Shown here: piece after piece, positions 17,022 to 25,831 of the stretch
How the letters are laid out: the number at the start of each line of letters is the position of its first letter
Position numbering within the stretch: position 1 is the first letter of the stretch
Assembly: GCA_018221105.1 (NCBI GenBank)
Contig: JAAOYA010000010.1
Span: forward strand, 62,001-126,000
DNA: 64,000 nucleotides
Direction: 5' to 3'
Origin: Candidatus Woesearchaeota archaeon
Lineage (GTDB): Archaea; Nanobdellota; Nanobdellia; Woesearchaeales; JAAOYA01
Translations under genes and position numbers: made by a program
The notes under the pieces: generated by a model
Database searches by the model: none
The model's input: the letters and a program-made list of their open reading frames with translations, nothing else
Told to the model about the DNA's origin: nothing

Positions 17022-17870
17022 ATGAAAAAATTGGCAATTATGGTTTTAAGTGTTGTCGTACTGACCTTTTTGTTTGTTGGCTGCTCGCCAGCAGAGACTT
17101 GCAGTGATGACATTTTAAACCAAGACGAAGAAGGTGTTGATTGTGGAGGCTCTTATTGTAAAGCTTGTCCAGAACCAGAAGTACAAGTAGAGCAAGAAGA
17201 ACTACAAGAAGACACAACACAGGATTCTACAACTCCTCTAGAAAAACCTGTAGGAGTTGAGTGTTTTGAAACTGACAAAGGCATCGACTATAACACTAAA
17301 GGACGAATTCTTGACAAAAACGATGAAGAATTTGAAGACATATGCCAGGGTACTCGCTTAAAAGAGTATTATTGTGACACTTATGGTTATGCAAAAGATC
17401 GCAATTACTTGTGTGAAGGTGAGTGTGAAGACGGTGCTTGTGTACAAGGAGCTCCTGAAGATACTAATTGTATTGACTCAGATGGTGGTTTGGCATATGA
17501 TAAGCTTGGAAGCACTACTAACAAACGTGACGGCACTGTTTACTGGGATGAATGTAGAGGCAATACTATAGAAGAGTATTTTTGCACAACATTTGATTAT
17601 GTAGACTCTAAAACATACCTTTGTGAAGGCGTGTGCCTTGAAGGTGCGTGTATTGGAGTTCCAGAAGTCAATAAGCTTTGTTTTGACACTGATAATGGCA
17701 TTAGTTATAATACTCCTGGTATTGTGACTGATAGTCGCGATAATGAAACTTTTGAAGATTATTGTAAATCAACTTTTAGTCTTGAAGAGTATTATTGTGA
17801 TACAAACGATTATCCTGACAGCAAGATAAAGTTATGTGATAACGTGTGTTCTGATGGAGCGTGCGTTTAA
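17022..17870 (+). CDS. Lipoprotein with three Cys-rich CxDxDxG modules
   Basis: This 282-aa protein has a lipoprotein signal peptide ending in lipobox FVGC (Cys about 21), then a segment C-SDDILNQDEEGVDCGGSYCKAC like those in eukaryote-like Cys-rich surface proteins, and an acidic Glu/Gln-rich linker. Three modules follow, each opening C-x-(D/E)-(S/T)-D-(G/K)G and closing C-(E/D)-x-(V/E)C-x-(D/E)GAC. The same module is in the 777-aa secreted protein at 9465-11798. Six Cys per module suggests disulfides outside the cell. A long T-rich tract follows the stop. Confidence 0.75.
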   Translation: MKKLAIMVLSVVVLTFLFVGCSPAETCSDDILNQDEEGVDCGGSYCKACPEPEVQVEQEELQEDTTQDSTTPLEKPVGVECFETDKGIDYNTKGRILDKNDEEFEDICQGTRLKEYYCDTYGYAKDRNYLCEGECEDGACVQGAPEDTNCIDSDGGLAYDKLGSTTNKRDGTVYWDECRGNTIEEYFCTTFDYVDSKTYLCEGVCLEGACIGVPEVNKLCFDTDNGISYNTPGIVTDSRDNETFEDYCKSTFSLEEYYCDTNDYPDSKIKLCDNVCSDGACV

Positions 17871-17902
17871 TTATTTTTTTCTTTTTATTTTCTTTTTTTC
17901 TC
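17871..17902 (+). terminator. Poly-T termination region
   Basis: Immediately after the stop of the lipoprotein gene the + strand reads several runs of 5-7 T with few interruptions. Oligo-T tracts are the usual intrinsic terminator of archaeal RNA polymerase. The next gene begins 140 bp later with its own promoter region. Confidence 0.6.
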
Positions 17903-18039
17903 GAAAGGTTTTTATTTACTTAAACATTTGAATAGTAGTTTTTGGTCGATAGCAAACTTTATATATTAGTTGCTATTAGAAAATAGATAAAAGATTTAAC
18001 TATTATAGAATAATTAAAATTTTTCGGAGGGTAGGTCTA

Positions 18040-19530
18040 ATGAAAAAAACAACAATTGTAATAACGAGCATTCTCGTATTATTATTTATGTTGGGTGGCT
18101 GCACACGCTATCCAGCAGAAAAAGTAACAGGAGATTTTTGTGATCCGCAAACAGGACTTTGCTACACACTAATACCTGTAGAAAACCAAACACTAGAACA
18201 AACAGAAGAACTAGAACCTGTAGAGCTAACAGAAGTTGAAATATCACAACTTGCAAGCGTGGCAACACTACAGATCAATGAAACTGGAACACTAAAAATA
18301 GTGCCAGAAGCATTTGACCCTGATGGCGATCCATTATTATACATATATTCTGAACCATTAGACGCAAGCGGTCAGTGGCGAACAATCAATGGTGACGCAG
18401 GAGAGTACAACATCACAATAACAGTTAGTGATGGTGAACTAACAAACACCAAGCTAATAACACTAATTGTTAGCGAAGTAAACTTCGAACCAATAATTGT
18501 TACATCACTGCCAAGCGAAACAGATTTGCAAATGGCAGAAACGCAAACACTGGACTTTGGCGTTAGCGCAGAAGACCCTGATGGTGATGAAGTATCAGTG
18601 CAATGGTATTTAGATGATGAATTAAAAGTCATTGGTGAAGTATTCTTTTATGAAACAGACTATCAAAGCGCTGGAGAACACATTATAAAAGTAGAAATTA
18701 GTGACGGAGAACTGACAGCACAGAACAGTTGGAGTGTAATTGTAGAACAAACCAATAGGGCTCCAGAACTCGACTTTATCGATGACGTAACAGTTGATGA
18801 AACAGGAACTGTTAGCATTACACCAAACGCAATAGACGCAGATAGTGACGAGCTAGTGTATAGTATTTCAGAACCAGTAGGCGATGACGGAGCTTGGGAA
18901 ACAAGCTTCGAAGATGCAGGACAATACACTGTGACAATCACTGCAACAGACGGTGACTCGACAGATACACAAGCAATACTATTAACTGTCAACAACGTCA
19001 ACCGCGCACCAGTACTAGAAGACCTACAAGATCTTACAATTGAAGAAACACAAGCAGTACTGATAGAACCAAGCGCGAGCGACCCTGATGGCGACGAAGT
19101 AGTTTACGCTGTTAGCGAACCAGTAGGCGATGATGGAGTGTGGGAGACAAGCTTTGAAGACAGTGGCTCGTACGAAGTAATAGTTGCTGTAAGTGATGGC
19201 GCAGATGTTGTAGAAAAAAGCTTTGTTTTAACAGTGACTAACAAAAACCGTGCACCAACACTTGACGCGATTGAGGACATCACAGTTGATGAAACAGGAA
19301 CTATCAGCATCACACCAAACGCAATAGACTCGGACGGCGACGAACTAAGTTTCACTATTAGCGAGCCAGTAGGCGATGACGGAGCTTGGGAAACAAGCTT
19401 CGAAGATGCAGGACAATACACTGTTACAGTAACAGTTAGTGATGGTGAACTAACAGACAGTCAACCGGTACTAGTAACTGTCAACAACGTCAACCGCGCA
19501 CCAGTTATAACAGGGGTTTTCCAAGAGTAA
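18040..19530 (+). CDS. Lipoprotein with five PKD/cadherin-like beta-sandwich repeats
   Basis: This 496-aa protein has a signal peptide with lipobox LGGC (Cys21) and a strong Shine-Dalgarno (GGAGGG) before its ATG. After an acidic Glu/Thr-rich linker it has five Ig-like repeats of about 80-95 residues, starting near 80, 148, 246, 326 and 408. Each has D-x-D-x-D calcium-like motifs (DPDGD, DADSD, DSDGD), a (W)-x(T)-x-FEDAGQYTVT strand, VSDG, and an N-x-N-RAP linker. The repeats probably bind Ca2+ and stiffen a cell-surface stalk. Repeats 3 and 5 share near-identical DNA. A homologous protein follows at 19578. Confidence 0.8.
   Translation: MKKTTIVITSILVLLFMLGGCTRYPAEKVTGDFCDPQTGLCYTLIPVENQTLEQTEELEPVELTEVEISQLASVATLQINETGTLKIVPEAFDPDGDPLLYIYSEPLDASGQWRTINGDAGEYNITITVSDGELTNTKLITLIVSEVNFEPIIVTSLPSETDLQMAETQTLDFGVSAEDPDGDEVSVQWYLDDELKVIGEVFFYETDYQSAGEHIIKVEISDGELTAQNSWSVIVEQTNRAPELDFIDDVTVDETGTVSITPNAIDADSDELVYSISEPVGDDGAWETSFEDAGQYTVTITATDGDSTDTQAILLTVNNVNRAPVLEDLQDLTIEETQAVLIEPSASDPDGDEVVYAVSEPVGDDGVWETSFEDSGSYEVIVAVSDGADVVEKSFVLTVTNKNRAPTLDAIEDITVDETGTISITPNAIDSDGDELSFTISEPVGDDGAWETSFEDAGQYTVTVTVSDGELTDSQPVLVTVNNVNRAPVITGVFQE
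18874..18932 (+). repeat. Near-identical internal DNA repeat (copy 1; copy 2 at 19366-19424)
   Basis: A 59-nt stretch beginning CCAGTAGGCGATGACGGAGC is identical at 18874-18932 and 19366-19424, inside repeats 3 and 5 of the surface lipoprotein. Flanking segments encoding VDETGT and VNNVNRAP are also nearly identical. This points to recent duplication or gene conversion. Confidence 0.85.
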
Positions 19531-19577
19531 ACCACTGTTTGTTTTTTATTTTTTTAGTTTTGTTGGGGGTTGTTAAT

Positions 19578-21563
19578 TTGAAAAATAACAAGTTATTATT
19601 AGCATTAATGAGTACACTACTATTTGCTATTTTTGCAAGCGGTATTAGTACTCAATACTTTGTCTACAATGAAACAGATATTGTAAAATTATCAATTGAT
19701 GCGAGTGATCCCGACAATGATACATTATTTGTTTTCTACGAGCAACCATTAAATGAAACTGGAGAGTGGCAGACAGATTATCAAAGTGCTGGACGCTACG
19801 ATTTTAACATTACTGTAACAGATGGTGATGTTGAATCAATTGTTAATGTAGTAGTGCTAGTAAATAATGTTGATCGAAGCCCTACAATCACAGAGTTCAG
19901 TCCAACACAAGAAAATGTTATTGTTAAAGAACTTGAAAGTATTGAATTTGGCGCTCAAGCGCAAGATCCTGATTTTGATGACGTGTTACAGTTTGAATGG
20001 TTTTTAGATGATTTAAAAGTTGCTGATGGACAATCGTATACTTACGAGCCTGATTATGAAAGCCAAGGCGATCATATAGTAAAAATTGTTGTTACAGGTG
20101 CACAACTTAGCGCTAGTCAATCTTGGAGTGTAGAAACATTGCAAAAGAATCGACTACCGATTTTTGAGCCAGTAGCACAATTAGTTGTGTATGAAGGTCA
20201 AACTTTAACTTTTGAGCGCTCAGCAATTGACCCTGATCGCGACAGATTGTTTTACCAGTTTTCAGAGCCTTTTGACAAATTTGGAGTGTGGACTGCTACT
20301 TTTGATGATGCTAGTTTTTACGCTGCACAAGTTAGTGTTACTGATGGTTTTGAAATTATCACTAGAGAGTTCATCATTGAAGTTGTTGATGTTAATCGAT
20401 TGCCTGTTTTTGATGGCCTACAAGAAGTTTATAATTTGCAAGAGCGCAGTAAATGGAGCATTCCAGTAAACTTTAGTGATGGTGATGGTGATGATGTTAT
20501 TATTAGTATTGAAGGATTGCCTGCTGGCTCTTTTTTTGATGATGGTATTTTAGAGTGGACTCCAAATTATGAAGTAGTACAACAAAACACTGCACTAGAG
20601 CGATTAAAAGGCAATACTAGAACAATAGAGATTGTTTTTGTTGCAGATGATGGTATTGACGTCGTGCGTCAACCTGTAAAATTGATTGTTGCCGATAAGA
20701 ATCGAGCTCCAATAATAGAATATATTAACGAAATAGTGGTCAGCGAGGGTGAAACAATTGTTTTAAACCCCGTGGCAATAGATCATGATGGTCAACCACT
20801 AAAATATTATTATAGTGGTTTTATGGATTCTAATACTAAAGAATTGACTTTTGATGATGCTGGAGAGTATATTGTTAAAGTTTTAGTAAGTGATGGTGTT
20901 AATTCTGACACTATAACTGTTGACGTGACAGTGCTAAACACTAATAGGGCTCCAACAATAAAAAGTGTTCGTGACAGGACAATCAATGAAGGAGAACAAT
21001 TAATAATTGACTTAAAAGCAGAAGATGTTGATGGTGATAGTGTAATCTTTAGCGCTTCACAATTACCTTTTGGAGCTGTGATTGACAATAATCAGTTTGT
21101 TTGGACTCCTGGTTACGGGCAGGCTAGTAACGCTCAAACAATCGAGTATTCTATAACAGTATTAGCAAGTGATGGAGAGTTTGCAAGCGAAGAAACTTTC
21201 AGTGTTAGTGTAAAAGATGTTAATAGAAAACCAACAATCACTGGTTTCACACCACAATTTAATAGTATTGATTCTGTAATTGGCGCACCAGTAATTTTTG
21301 AAGTTCAAGCAAGTGACGCTGATGGTGACGCGCTAAGTTATCAGTGGAGTTTTGGTCTTTTAGAAGGACCAATAACAAACGGTACTAGTATATTGCAAAA
21401 GAATTTTGTAATAACTGGTCAGAAAACTGTCAAAGTGACTGTTAGTGATGGCACTAACAGTGTTAGCAAAAAATGGTTGGTAAATGTTTTAGAGCCCGTC
21501 GCCCCTACTATAACATTACAACCTGTTCTTTTTGAAAACATTAAAGAGACAAGAGTTATTTGA
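19578..21563 (+). CDS. Secreted protein with seven PKD/cadherin-like repeats
   Basis: The start is best placed at TTG 19578 (GGGGGT lies 9 nt upstream), giving a signal peptide MKNNKLLLALMSTLLFAIFA. The in-frame ATG at 19539 would add an unlikely N-terminus. The 661-aa product has about seven Ig-like repeats with DxDxD motifs, T(W)-x-D-x-AGxY strands and N-x-N-R-(A/L)P linkers. Some (around 285 and 465) have the long GLPAG...W(T)P insertion of cadherin-like domains. No lipobox and no C-terminal anchor are visible, unlike the upstream lipoprotein, so it may be released or held non-covalently. Both genes probably form one transcript (47 bp apart). Confidence 0.75.
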   Translation: MKNNKLLLALMSTLLFAIFASGISTQYFVYNETDIVKLSIDASDPDNDTLFVFYEQPLNETGEWQTDYQSAGRYDFNITVTDGDVESIVNVVVLVNNVDRSPTITEFSPTQENVIVKELESIEFGAQAQDPDFDDVLQFEWFLDDLKVADGQSYTYEPDYESQGDHIVKIVVTGAQLSASQSWSVETLQKNRLPIFEPVAQLVVYEGQTLTFERSAIDPDRDRLFYQFSEPFDKFGVWTATFDDASFYAAQVSVTDGFEIITREFIIEVVDVNRLPVFDGLQEVYNLQERSKWSIPVNFSDGDGDDVIISIEGLPAGSFFDDGILEWTPNYEVVQQNTALERLKGNTRTIEIVFVADDGIDVVRQPVKLIVADKNRAPIIEYINEIVVSEGETIVLNPVAIDHDGQPLKYYYSGFMDSNTKELTFDDAGEYIVKVLVSDGVNSDTITVDVTVLNTNRAPTIKSVRDRTINEGEQLIIDLKAEDVDGDSVIFSASQLPFGAVIDNNQFVWTPGYGQASNAQTIEYSITVLASDGEFASEETFSVSVKDVNRKPTITGFTPQFNSIDSVIGAPVIFEVQASDADGDALSYQWSFGLLEGPITNGTSILQKNFVITGQKTVKVTVSDGTNSVSKKWLVNVLEPVAPTITLQPVLFENIKETRVI

Positions 21564-21574
21564 AGAGCAAAAAC

Positions 21575-21583
21575 TTTAAATAC
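21575..21583 (+). promoter_or_regulatory. TATA box for the ZPR1-like gene
   Basis: TTTAAATAC lies 22-30 nt upstream of the ATG at 21605, again without a Shine-Dalgarno. Confidence 0.65.
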
Positions 21584-21604
21584 ATGTGATAATCAATTCT
21601 TAAA

Positions 21605-22120
21605 ATGGCAGATGTTTTAGAAAACCAGCAATGTCCAATGTGTTTTAAAGCAACACTAACATTGCGCGAAGATGAGACAGAAGTTCCTTATTTTGGAAAA
21701 GTTTTTGTTTTTTCAATGGATTGCTCTAATTGCAAGTATCACAAAGCAGATATTGAAAGTGCAGAGCAAAAACCACCTTGCAAAATAACATTTGAAGTTA
21801 ACTCTGAAGATGACATGAAAGTGCGAGTTGTTAAAAGCGGGGAGGCCACTGTTAAACTGCCGCGCATCATGACGATGGAGCCCGGACCAGCAGCTAATGG
21901 TTTTATTACTAACATTGAAGGATTATTAGATCGCGCTAAAAAAGTTTTGGAAAGCGCTCGCGATAACGCTGAAGATAATACTGATCGCAAAAAAATCAAG
22001 AACATGGTAAAAAAATTACAGAATATCATGTGGGGTCGTGACAAACTAACAATCACAATAGAAGACCCTAGTGGCAACAGCGCAATAATCAGCGACAGAA
22101 CAATTGTGAAAAAACTTTAA
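21605..22120 (+). CDS. ZPR1-type zinc-finger protein
   Basis: This 171-aa protein has a single ZPR1 module. The zinc finger is CPMCFKATLTLREDE...FVFSMDCSNCKY (Cys near 10, 13, 40, 43), followed by the beta-helical domain with KSGEATVKLPRIMTMEPGP and the C-terminal ITIEDPSGNSAI motif. Eukaryotic ZPR1 has two such modules and binds eEF1A; archaeal versions have one and are thought to assist aEF1A folding. Length is a little short of the usual. It overlaps by 4 bp the end of the convergent phosphodiesterase gene. Confidence 0.88.
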   Translation: MADVLENQQCPMCFKATLTLREDETEVPYFGKVFVFSMDCSNCKYHKADIESAEQKPPCKITFEVNSEDDMKVRVVKSGEATVKLPRIMTMEPGPAANGFITNIEGLLDRAKKVLESARDNAEDNTDRKKIKNMVKKLQNIMWGRDKLTITIEDPSGNSAIISDRTIVKKL

Positions 22121-23763
22121 TTCTTTAGTAGTTTGTGTATGTCTTGGTGTATGCTGATTTTTTTCTTTGTTTTGCCTACATAGAACGGGCTTGTCGCGTT
22201 GCCACCTGGTGCTCCGTGTGCTGCGTACTGGTTTGCAAAAGCTACTTGCTCGTTGTTAACAAAGCCAGCGTAGATTATTAAATCTCCAACTAATGGCATT
22301 TTTGCTAGTGCGTAAGTATCTTTTGCTAATTGTATTGGATTGCCATAACGGCTCAATATTTTTTTTACTTGGTTTGATGGGTTTTGTGTTAGTGGTAAGC
22401 TTTTGCCATGGCTTATTATTACAGGATTGGTTTTTGTGTGGCCTATTAGCACTCCTATTGCAGGATGTTTTGATAGTATTGTTAAAAGCATTGGATATTT
22501 TTTACTAATCTCTTTAACTGTTAACTTATTTTTTGATATGTTAAAATAAATATTTGATAGGCTGCTGCCATTTTCTACAAATATTTGTTCTTTGTTTTTC
22601 CACTTGAAAGTTTTTCTTTTTGTTCGATAATTTTTTGATAGGCTCCAAAGACCTGCTTTTATCATTATTCTTGCTGGAAGTGTAGCAATTTTTAGTGTGT
22701 TAGCTAGTTTTGTTCTTATTGCGTGCACTCGGTGATTGACTTGTAATTCTGCGCTTTCAAAGTCTACTAATTCCACGTTTTCTTTTGTTATTTCTTGAAT
22801 GTATTCTCCTAAGCTTTTTCCGTACAAGTCTTTAAATGGTATGCTTTTGGTGTTGCCGTGATCACTTAATATGTGCAGTTCGTAATCTTCTGGTAGGTGT
22901 CGTAGTATTTTTGCTATTCTTCTATCAATCCCTCTTAGTGTTAGGTAGGCGCTTAGGTTGTTTGGTCCGCGATGGTGCGCTATTTCATCGTAGCCTAGAA
23001 AATTGACGTATACTCGCGGCACTTTTCGTTGTATGTCTAGAATTGTTCCGTGTGTTTCTATTTCACGAAGCAGTACATTCATGGCAATTCTGACAATTGG
23101 AAAAAAGATGTTTTTGTCGGCTGTTAGTTTTTTACTAAATAATGCTTTTGTACCATAATATATTGATTCTGAAAATTCTAGTGTTAATTCAAAAAAAGTA
23201 AAACTTATCACTCTTAGCAAGCTTATTGGGTTTATCAGTAAAAAAAATAGTATGTCTAAATCTTTTACTTGCTTGAAAAGTTTTTTTTGCAATAAAGTGC
23301 TCATTGTTAACACGCAGTGCTGTGCGCCTCCTGAAAAAGTGTTACCGTAAGAACTACCGCCTTTTAGCACTCCAGTTTTTGGCAGGATGTTTTGTTCTAC
23401 TAAAAGTGTTTTTTTTGCGTTGTCAAATGTGTATTCTTGTTTTTGTTTCTTGTCAATATAGCGAAATCCTGGAATATCACCGTTAGTGCCATACAATATT
23501 TTTGCTAGTGACGCGGGAGTGTTTGCTGGAATGCCACTATAATATGGTTGTAATCGATAACCTTTTTTTCTTATTAATCGTCTGATTGTTGGCGCGAAAC
23601 CCCTGCGCATTGCTTTGTTTAATATGTCGTGGCTTACACTGTCGACTTGTATTACTAAGAATTTTTTACCTTTGGCTTTGCTTTCAACGTACGCTAAACG
23701 TTTTTGTATTGCCTTGTATTTTTTGGCTCTAAAATAGTCTAATGTTCGCTTTACTGGTCGCAT
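22117..23763 (-). CDS. Alkaline-phosphatase-superfamily phosphodiesterase
   Basis: This 548-aa protein resembles type I phosphodiesterase/nucleotide pyrophosphatase enzymes. Metal and nucleophile motifs are in order: QVDSVSHD (Asp about 39), GIPANTPASLAKILYG with Thr as likely nucleophile, FLGYDEIAHHRGP (Asp/His ligands), LSDHGN, and a late AAHGAPGG. A hydrophobic stretch near 170-205 may associate with membrane. No signal peptide is evident, so action is probably cytoplasmic-face. Substrate unknown; phosphodiester, phosphonate or lipid-linked headgroups are possible. It is divergent from uvrB. Confidence 0.78.
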   Translation of the reverse strand: MRPVKRTLDYFRAKKYKAIQKRLAYVESKAKGKKFLVIQVDSVSHDILNKAMRRGFAPTIRRLIRKKGYRLQPYYSGIPANTPASLAKILYGTNGDIPGFRYIDKKQKQEYTFDNAKKTLLVEQNILPKTGVLKGGSSYGNTFSGGAQHCVLTMSTLLQKKLFKQVKDLDILFFLLINPISLLRVISFTFFELTLEFSESIYYGTKALFSKKLTADKNIFFPIVRIAMNVLLREIETHGTILDIQRKVPRVYVNFLGYDEIAHHRGPNNLSAYLTLRGIDRRIAKILRHLPEDYELHILSDHGNTKSIPFKDLYGKSLGEYIQEITKENVELVDFESAELQVNHRVHAIRTKLANTLKIATLPARIMIKAGLWSLSKNYRTKRKTFKWKNKEQIFVENGSSLSNIYFNISKNKLTVKEISKKYPMLLTILSKHPAIGVLIGHTKTNPVIISHGKSLPLTQNPSNQVKKILSRYGNPIQLAKDTYALAKMPLVGDLIIYAGFVNNEQVAFANQYAAHGAPGGNATSPFYVGKTKKKISIHQDIHKLLKN

Positions 23764-23803
23764 AAATTGTTATTAATGAGTTTTTTTAATAATTTTACTA
23801 CAA

Positions 23804-23813
23804 TTTTATAAAA
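23804..23813 (+). promoter_or_regulatory. TATA box for uvrB
   Basis: TTTTATAAAA lies 22-31 nt upstream of the uvrB ATG (23835) with no ribosome-binding site, consistent with leaderless expression. Confidence 0.6.
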
Positions 23814-23834
23814 AAAGATTATTTCTCGCTCATT

Positions 23835-25766
23835 ATGAGAAAAACTGGTAGTTTTGAACTTGTGACTGACTTGGTGCCTAAGGGCTCTCAACCTAAGGCT
23901 ATAAAGCTGTTAGTTGATGGTCTAAAAAAGCATTCTCATCAAACGCTTTTGGGAATTACTGGTAGTGGTAAGACTTTTACCATGGCTAATGTTATTGCAC
24001 AGGTTAACAAGCCAACCTTGATTCTAGCTCACAATAAAACTTTGGCTGCGCAATTGTACAACGAGCTTAAAGAATTGTTTCCAAATAATGCTGTTGAGTA
24101 TTTTGTTTCATACTATGATTATTATCAACCTGAAAGTTATCTGCCAACAACTGATACTTATATTGAAAAGGATGCTAAAGTCAATGAGAAAATTGAGCAG
24201 TTGCGCCTTCGCGCTACTACTAGTCTTTTGACGCGCAATGACGTGGTTATCGTGGCTAGTGTTAGTAGTATTTATGGATTGGGTAGTCCTGCAACTTTTG
24301 AGGATTTGTCGTTTAGTATTACTAAGGGCGAAAAATTGAGTCGTCAACAACTTTTGAAAAAATTATTGGATATTCAGTATGAGCGCAATGATACTGCTTT
24401 GCAAAACGGTCGTTTTCGTGTTCGCGGTGATGTTGTGGATATTTTTGGTGGTTTTGAAGAACATTTAGTGAGAGTGGAATTTTTTGGTGATGTTGTTGAA
24501 AGTATTACTTTGCGCGAGAACGTGAGTTTTAAAAAATTAGAGTTGCTAAACTCTATTGATGTTTTTCCTGCGCGCCATTACGTGATTACAGAACAACAAA
24601 AAGAAATGGCGCTTGACAGCATTAAAAAAGAGTTAGAAGAGCACGCCCCAACTTTAGAGCCCCTAGAGCGTCATCGTTTGACTACTCGCACAAAGTATGA
24701 TTTGGAAATGCTTGAGAATGTCGGGTTTTGTAGCGGTATTGAAAATTATTCTCGCCATTTTGAAAATCGCAAAAGTGGAGAGCCACCTTATTGTTTGCTG
24801 GATTTTTTTGGTGATGATTTCTTGTTTTTTATTGATGAGAGTCACGTATCAATCCCGCAGGTTCATGGTATGTATAAGGGCGATTACAGTCGTAAGAAAA
24901 ACTTGATTGATTTTGGTTTTCGCTTGCCTAGCGCGTATGATAATAGGCCTTTGAAGTTTGCAGAGTTTGAAAAATATTTGAAGCATGTTGTTTTTGTCAG
25001 TGCTACCCCGGCTGATTGGGAATTAAAAGGTAGTGGTCAGGTTGTTGAGCAAATCATTCGTCCCACTGGTTTACTCGACCCACAAGTTATTGTTAAGCCT
25101 ACAAAAGGACAAGTTAATGATTTGATAAGCGAGATTAAAAAGACTGTAAAGAATGGTTTTAGGGTTTTAGTCACAACATTGACTAAGCGCATGGCTGAGG
25201 ACTTGGCCGATTACTTAGCAAAAGCCAATATTAAGACTCGTTACATGCACTCTGAGATTGATACTATTGAGCGCTCTGAAATTATTCGAGAATTGCGCAT
25301 TGGCAGTTTTGATGTGTTGGTTGGCATTAACTTGTTGCGTGAAGGACTTGACATTCCTGAAGTATCACTTGTTGCTATAATGGATGCTGACAAGGAAGGT
25401 TTTTTGCGCACTGACAGGAGTCTTATTCAAACTATTGGTCGTGCTGCACGTAACAGTGATGGTCACGTGTTCATGTATGCAGATAAAATTACTGATAGTA
25501 TGAAGCGCGCCATTAGTGTAACGCACGAGAGACGTGCTAAACAAATAATGTTTAACAAAAAACAAGGCATTACTCCTAAAACTATTATTAAAAAGATTCC
25601 TGAAAAACTCGTGGAGGTTAGTGATGTTAAAAGCATTCCTAAAAGCAGCATTCCACAAGTTGTTGAAGAATTAGAAGCTCAAATGAATTTAGCTGCTGAA
25701 AACCTTGATTTTGAGCGTGCAATACAATTGCGTGATCGTATTAACGAATTAAAAAATAGAAGTTAG
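23835..25766 (+). CDS. uvrB: UvrABC system protein B
   Basis: This 643-aa excision-repair helicase is loaded by UvrA at lesions and then recruits UvrC. It shows Walker A GITGSGKT, the beta-hairpin segment YYDYYQPESYLPTTDTYIEKD, FIDESHVS, helicase motifs V/VI (LREGLDIPEVSL, QTIGRAARNSDGHVFMYAD), and the C-terminal UVR domain (about 607-640) that contacts UvrC. Full length for the family. Bacterial-type NER genes in archaea are generally acquired by transfer. uvrA follows 1.7 kb downstream; uvrC is not in the window. Confidence 0.98.
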   Translation: MRKTGSFELVTDLVPKGSQPKAIKLLVDGLKKHSHQTLLGITGSGKTFTMANVIAQVNKPTLILAHNKTLAAQLYNELKELFPNNAVEYFVSYYDYYQPESYLPTTDTYIEKDAKVNEKIEQLRLRATTSLLTRNDVVIVASVSSIYGLGSPATFEDLSFSITKGEKLSRQQLLKKLLDIQYERNDTALQNGRFRVRGDVVDIFGGFEEHLVRVEFFGDVVESITLRENVSFKKLELLNSIDVFPARHYVITEQQKEMALDSIKKELEEHAPTLEPLERHRLTTRTKYDLEMLENVGFCSGIENYSRHFENRKSGEPPYCLLDFFGDDFLFFIDESHVSIPQVHGMYKGDYSRKKNLIDFGFRLPSAYDNRPLKFAEFEKYLKHVVFVSATPADWELKGSGQVVEQIIRPTGLLDPQVIVKPTKGQVNDLISEIKKTVKNGFRVLVTTLTKRMAEDLADYLAKANIKTRYMHSEIDTIERSEIIRELRIGSFDVLVGINLLREGLDIPEVSLVAIMDADKEGFLRTDRSLIQTIGRAARNSDGHVFMYADKITDSMKRAISVTHERRAKQIMFNKKQGITPKTIIKKIPEKLVEVSDVKSIPKSSIPQVVEELEAQMNLAAENLDFERAIQLRDRINELKNRS

Positions 25767-25831
25767 GTGTCACTTAATAGTGGTAAATTACCAATAGTTT
25801 TATAAACTATTAAAACAATCTATCGTGCATA

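Noticed and set aside
18372..19421. Several antisense ORFs of 86-112 aa in the repeat proteins
   Set aside because: They are Ser/Pro/Thr-rich mirror frames of the DxDxD repeats, with no start signals.
18874..19424. Possible CRISPR array or IS ends from repeated DNA
   Set aside because: The copies are in-frame coding repeats of Ig-like domains, with no spacer regularity and no transposase.
18040..21563. The two repeat proteins as one gene split by a frameshift
   Set aside because: The second has its own signal peptide and a GGGGGT site before a TTG start, so they are separate genes.
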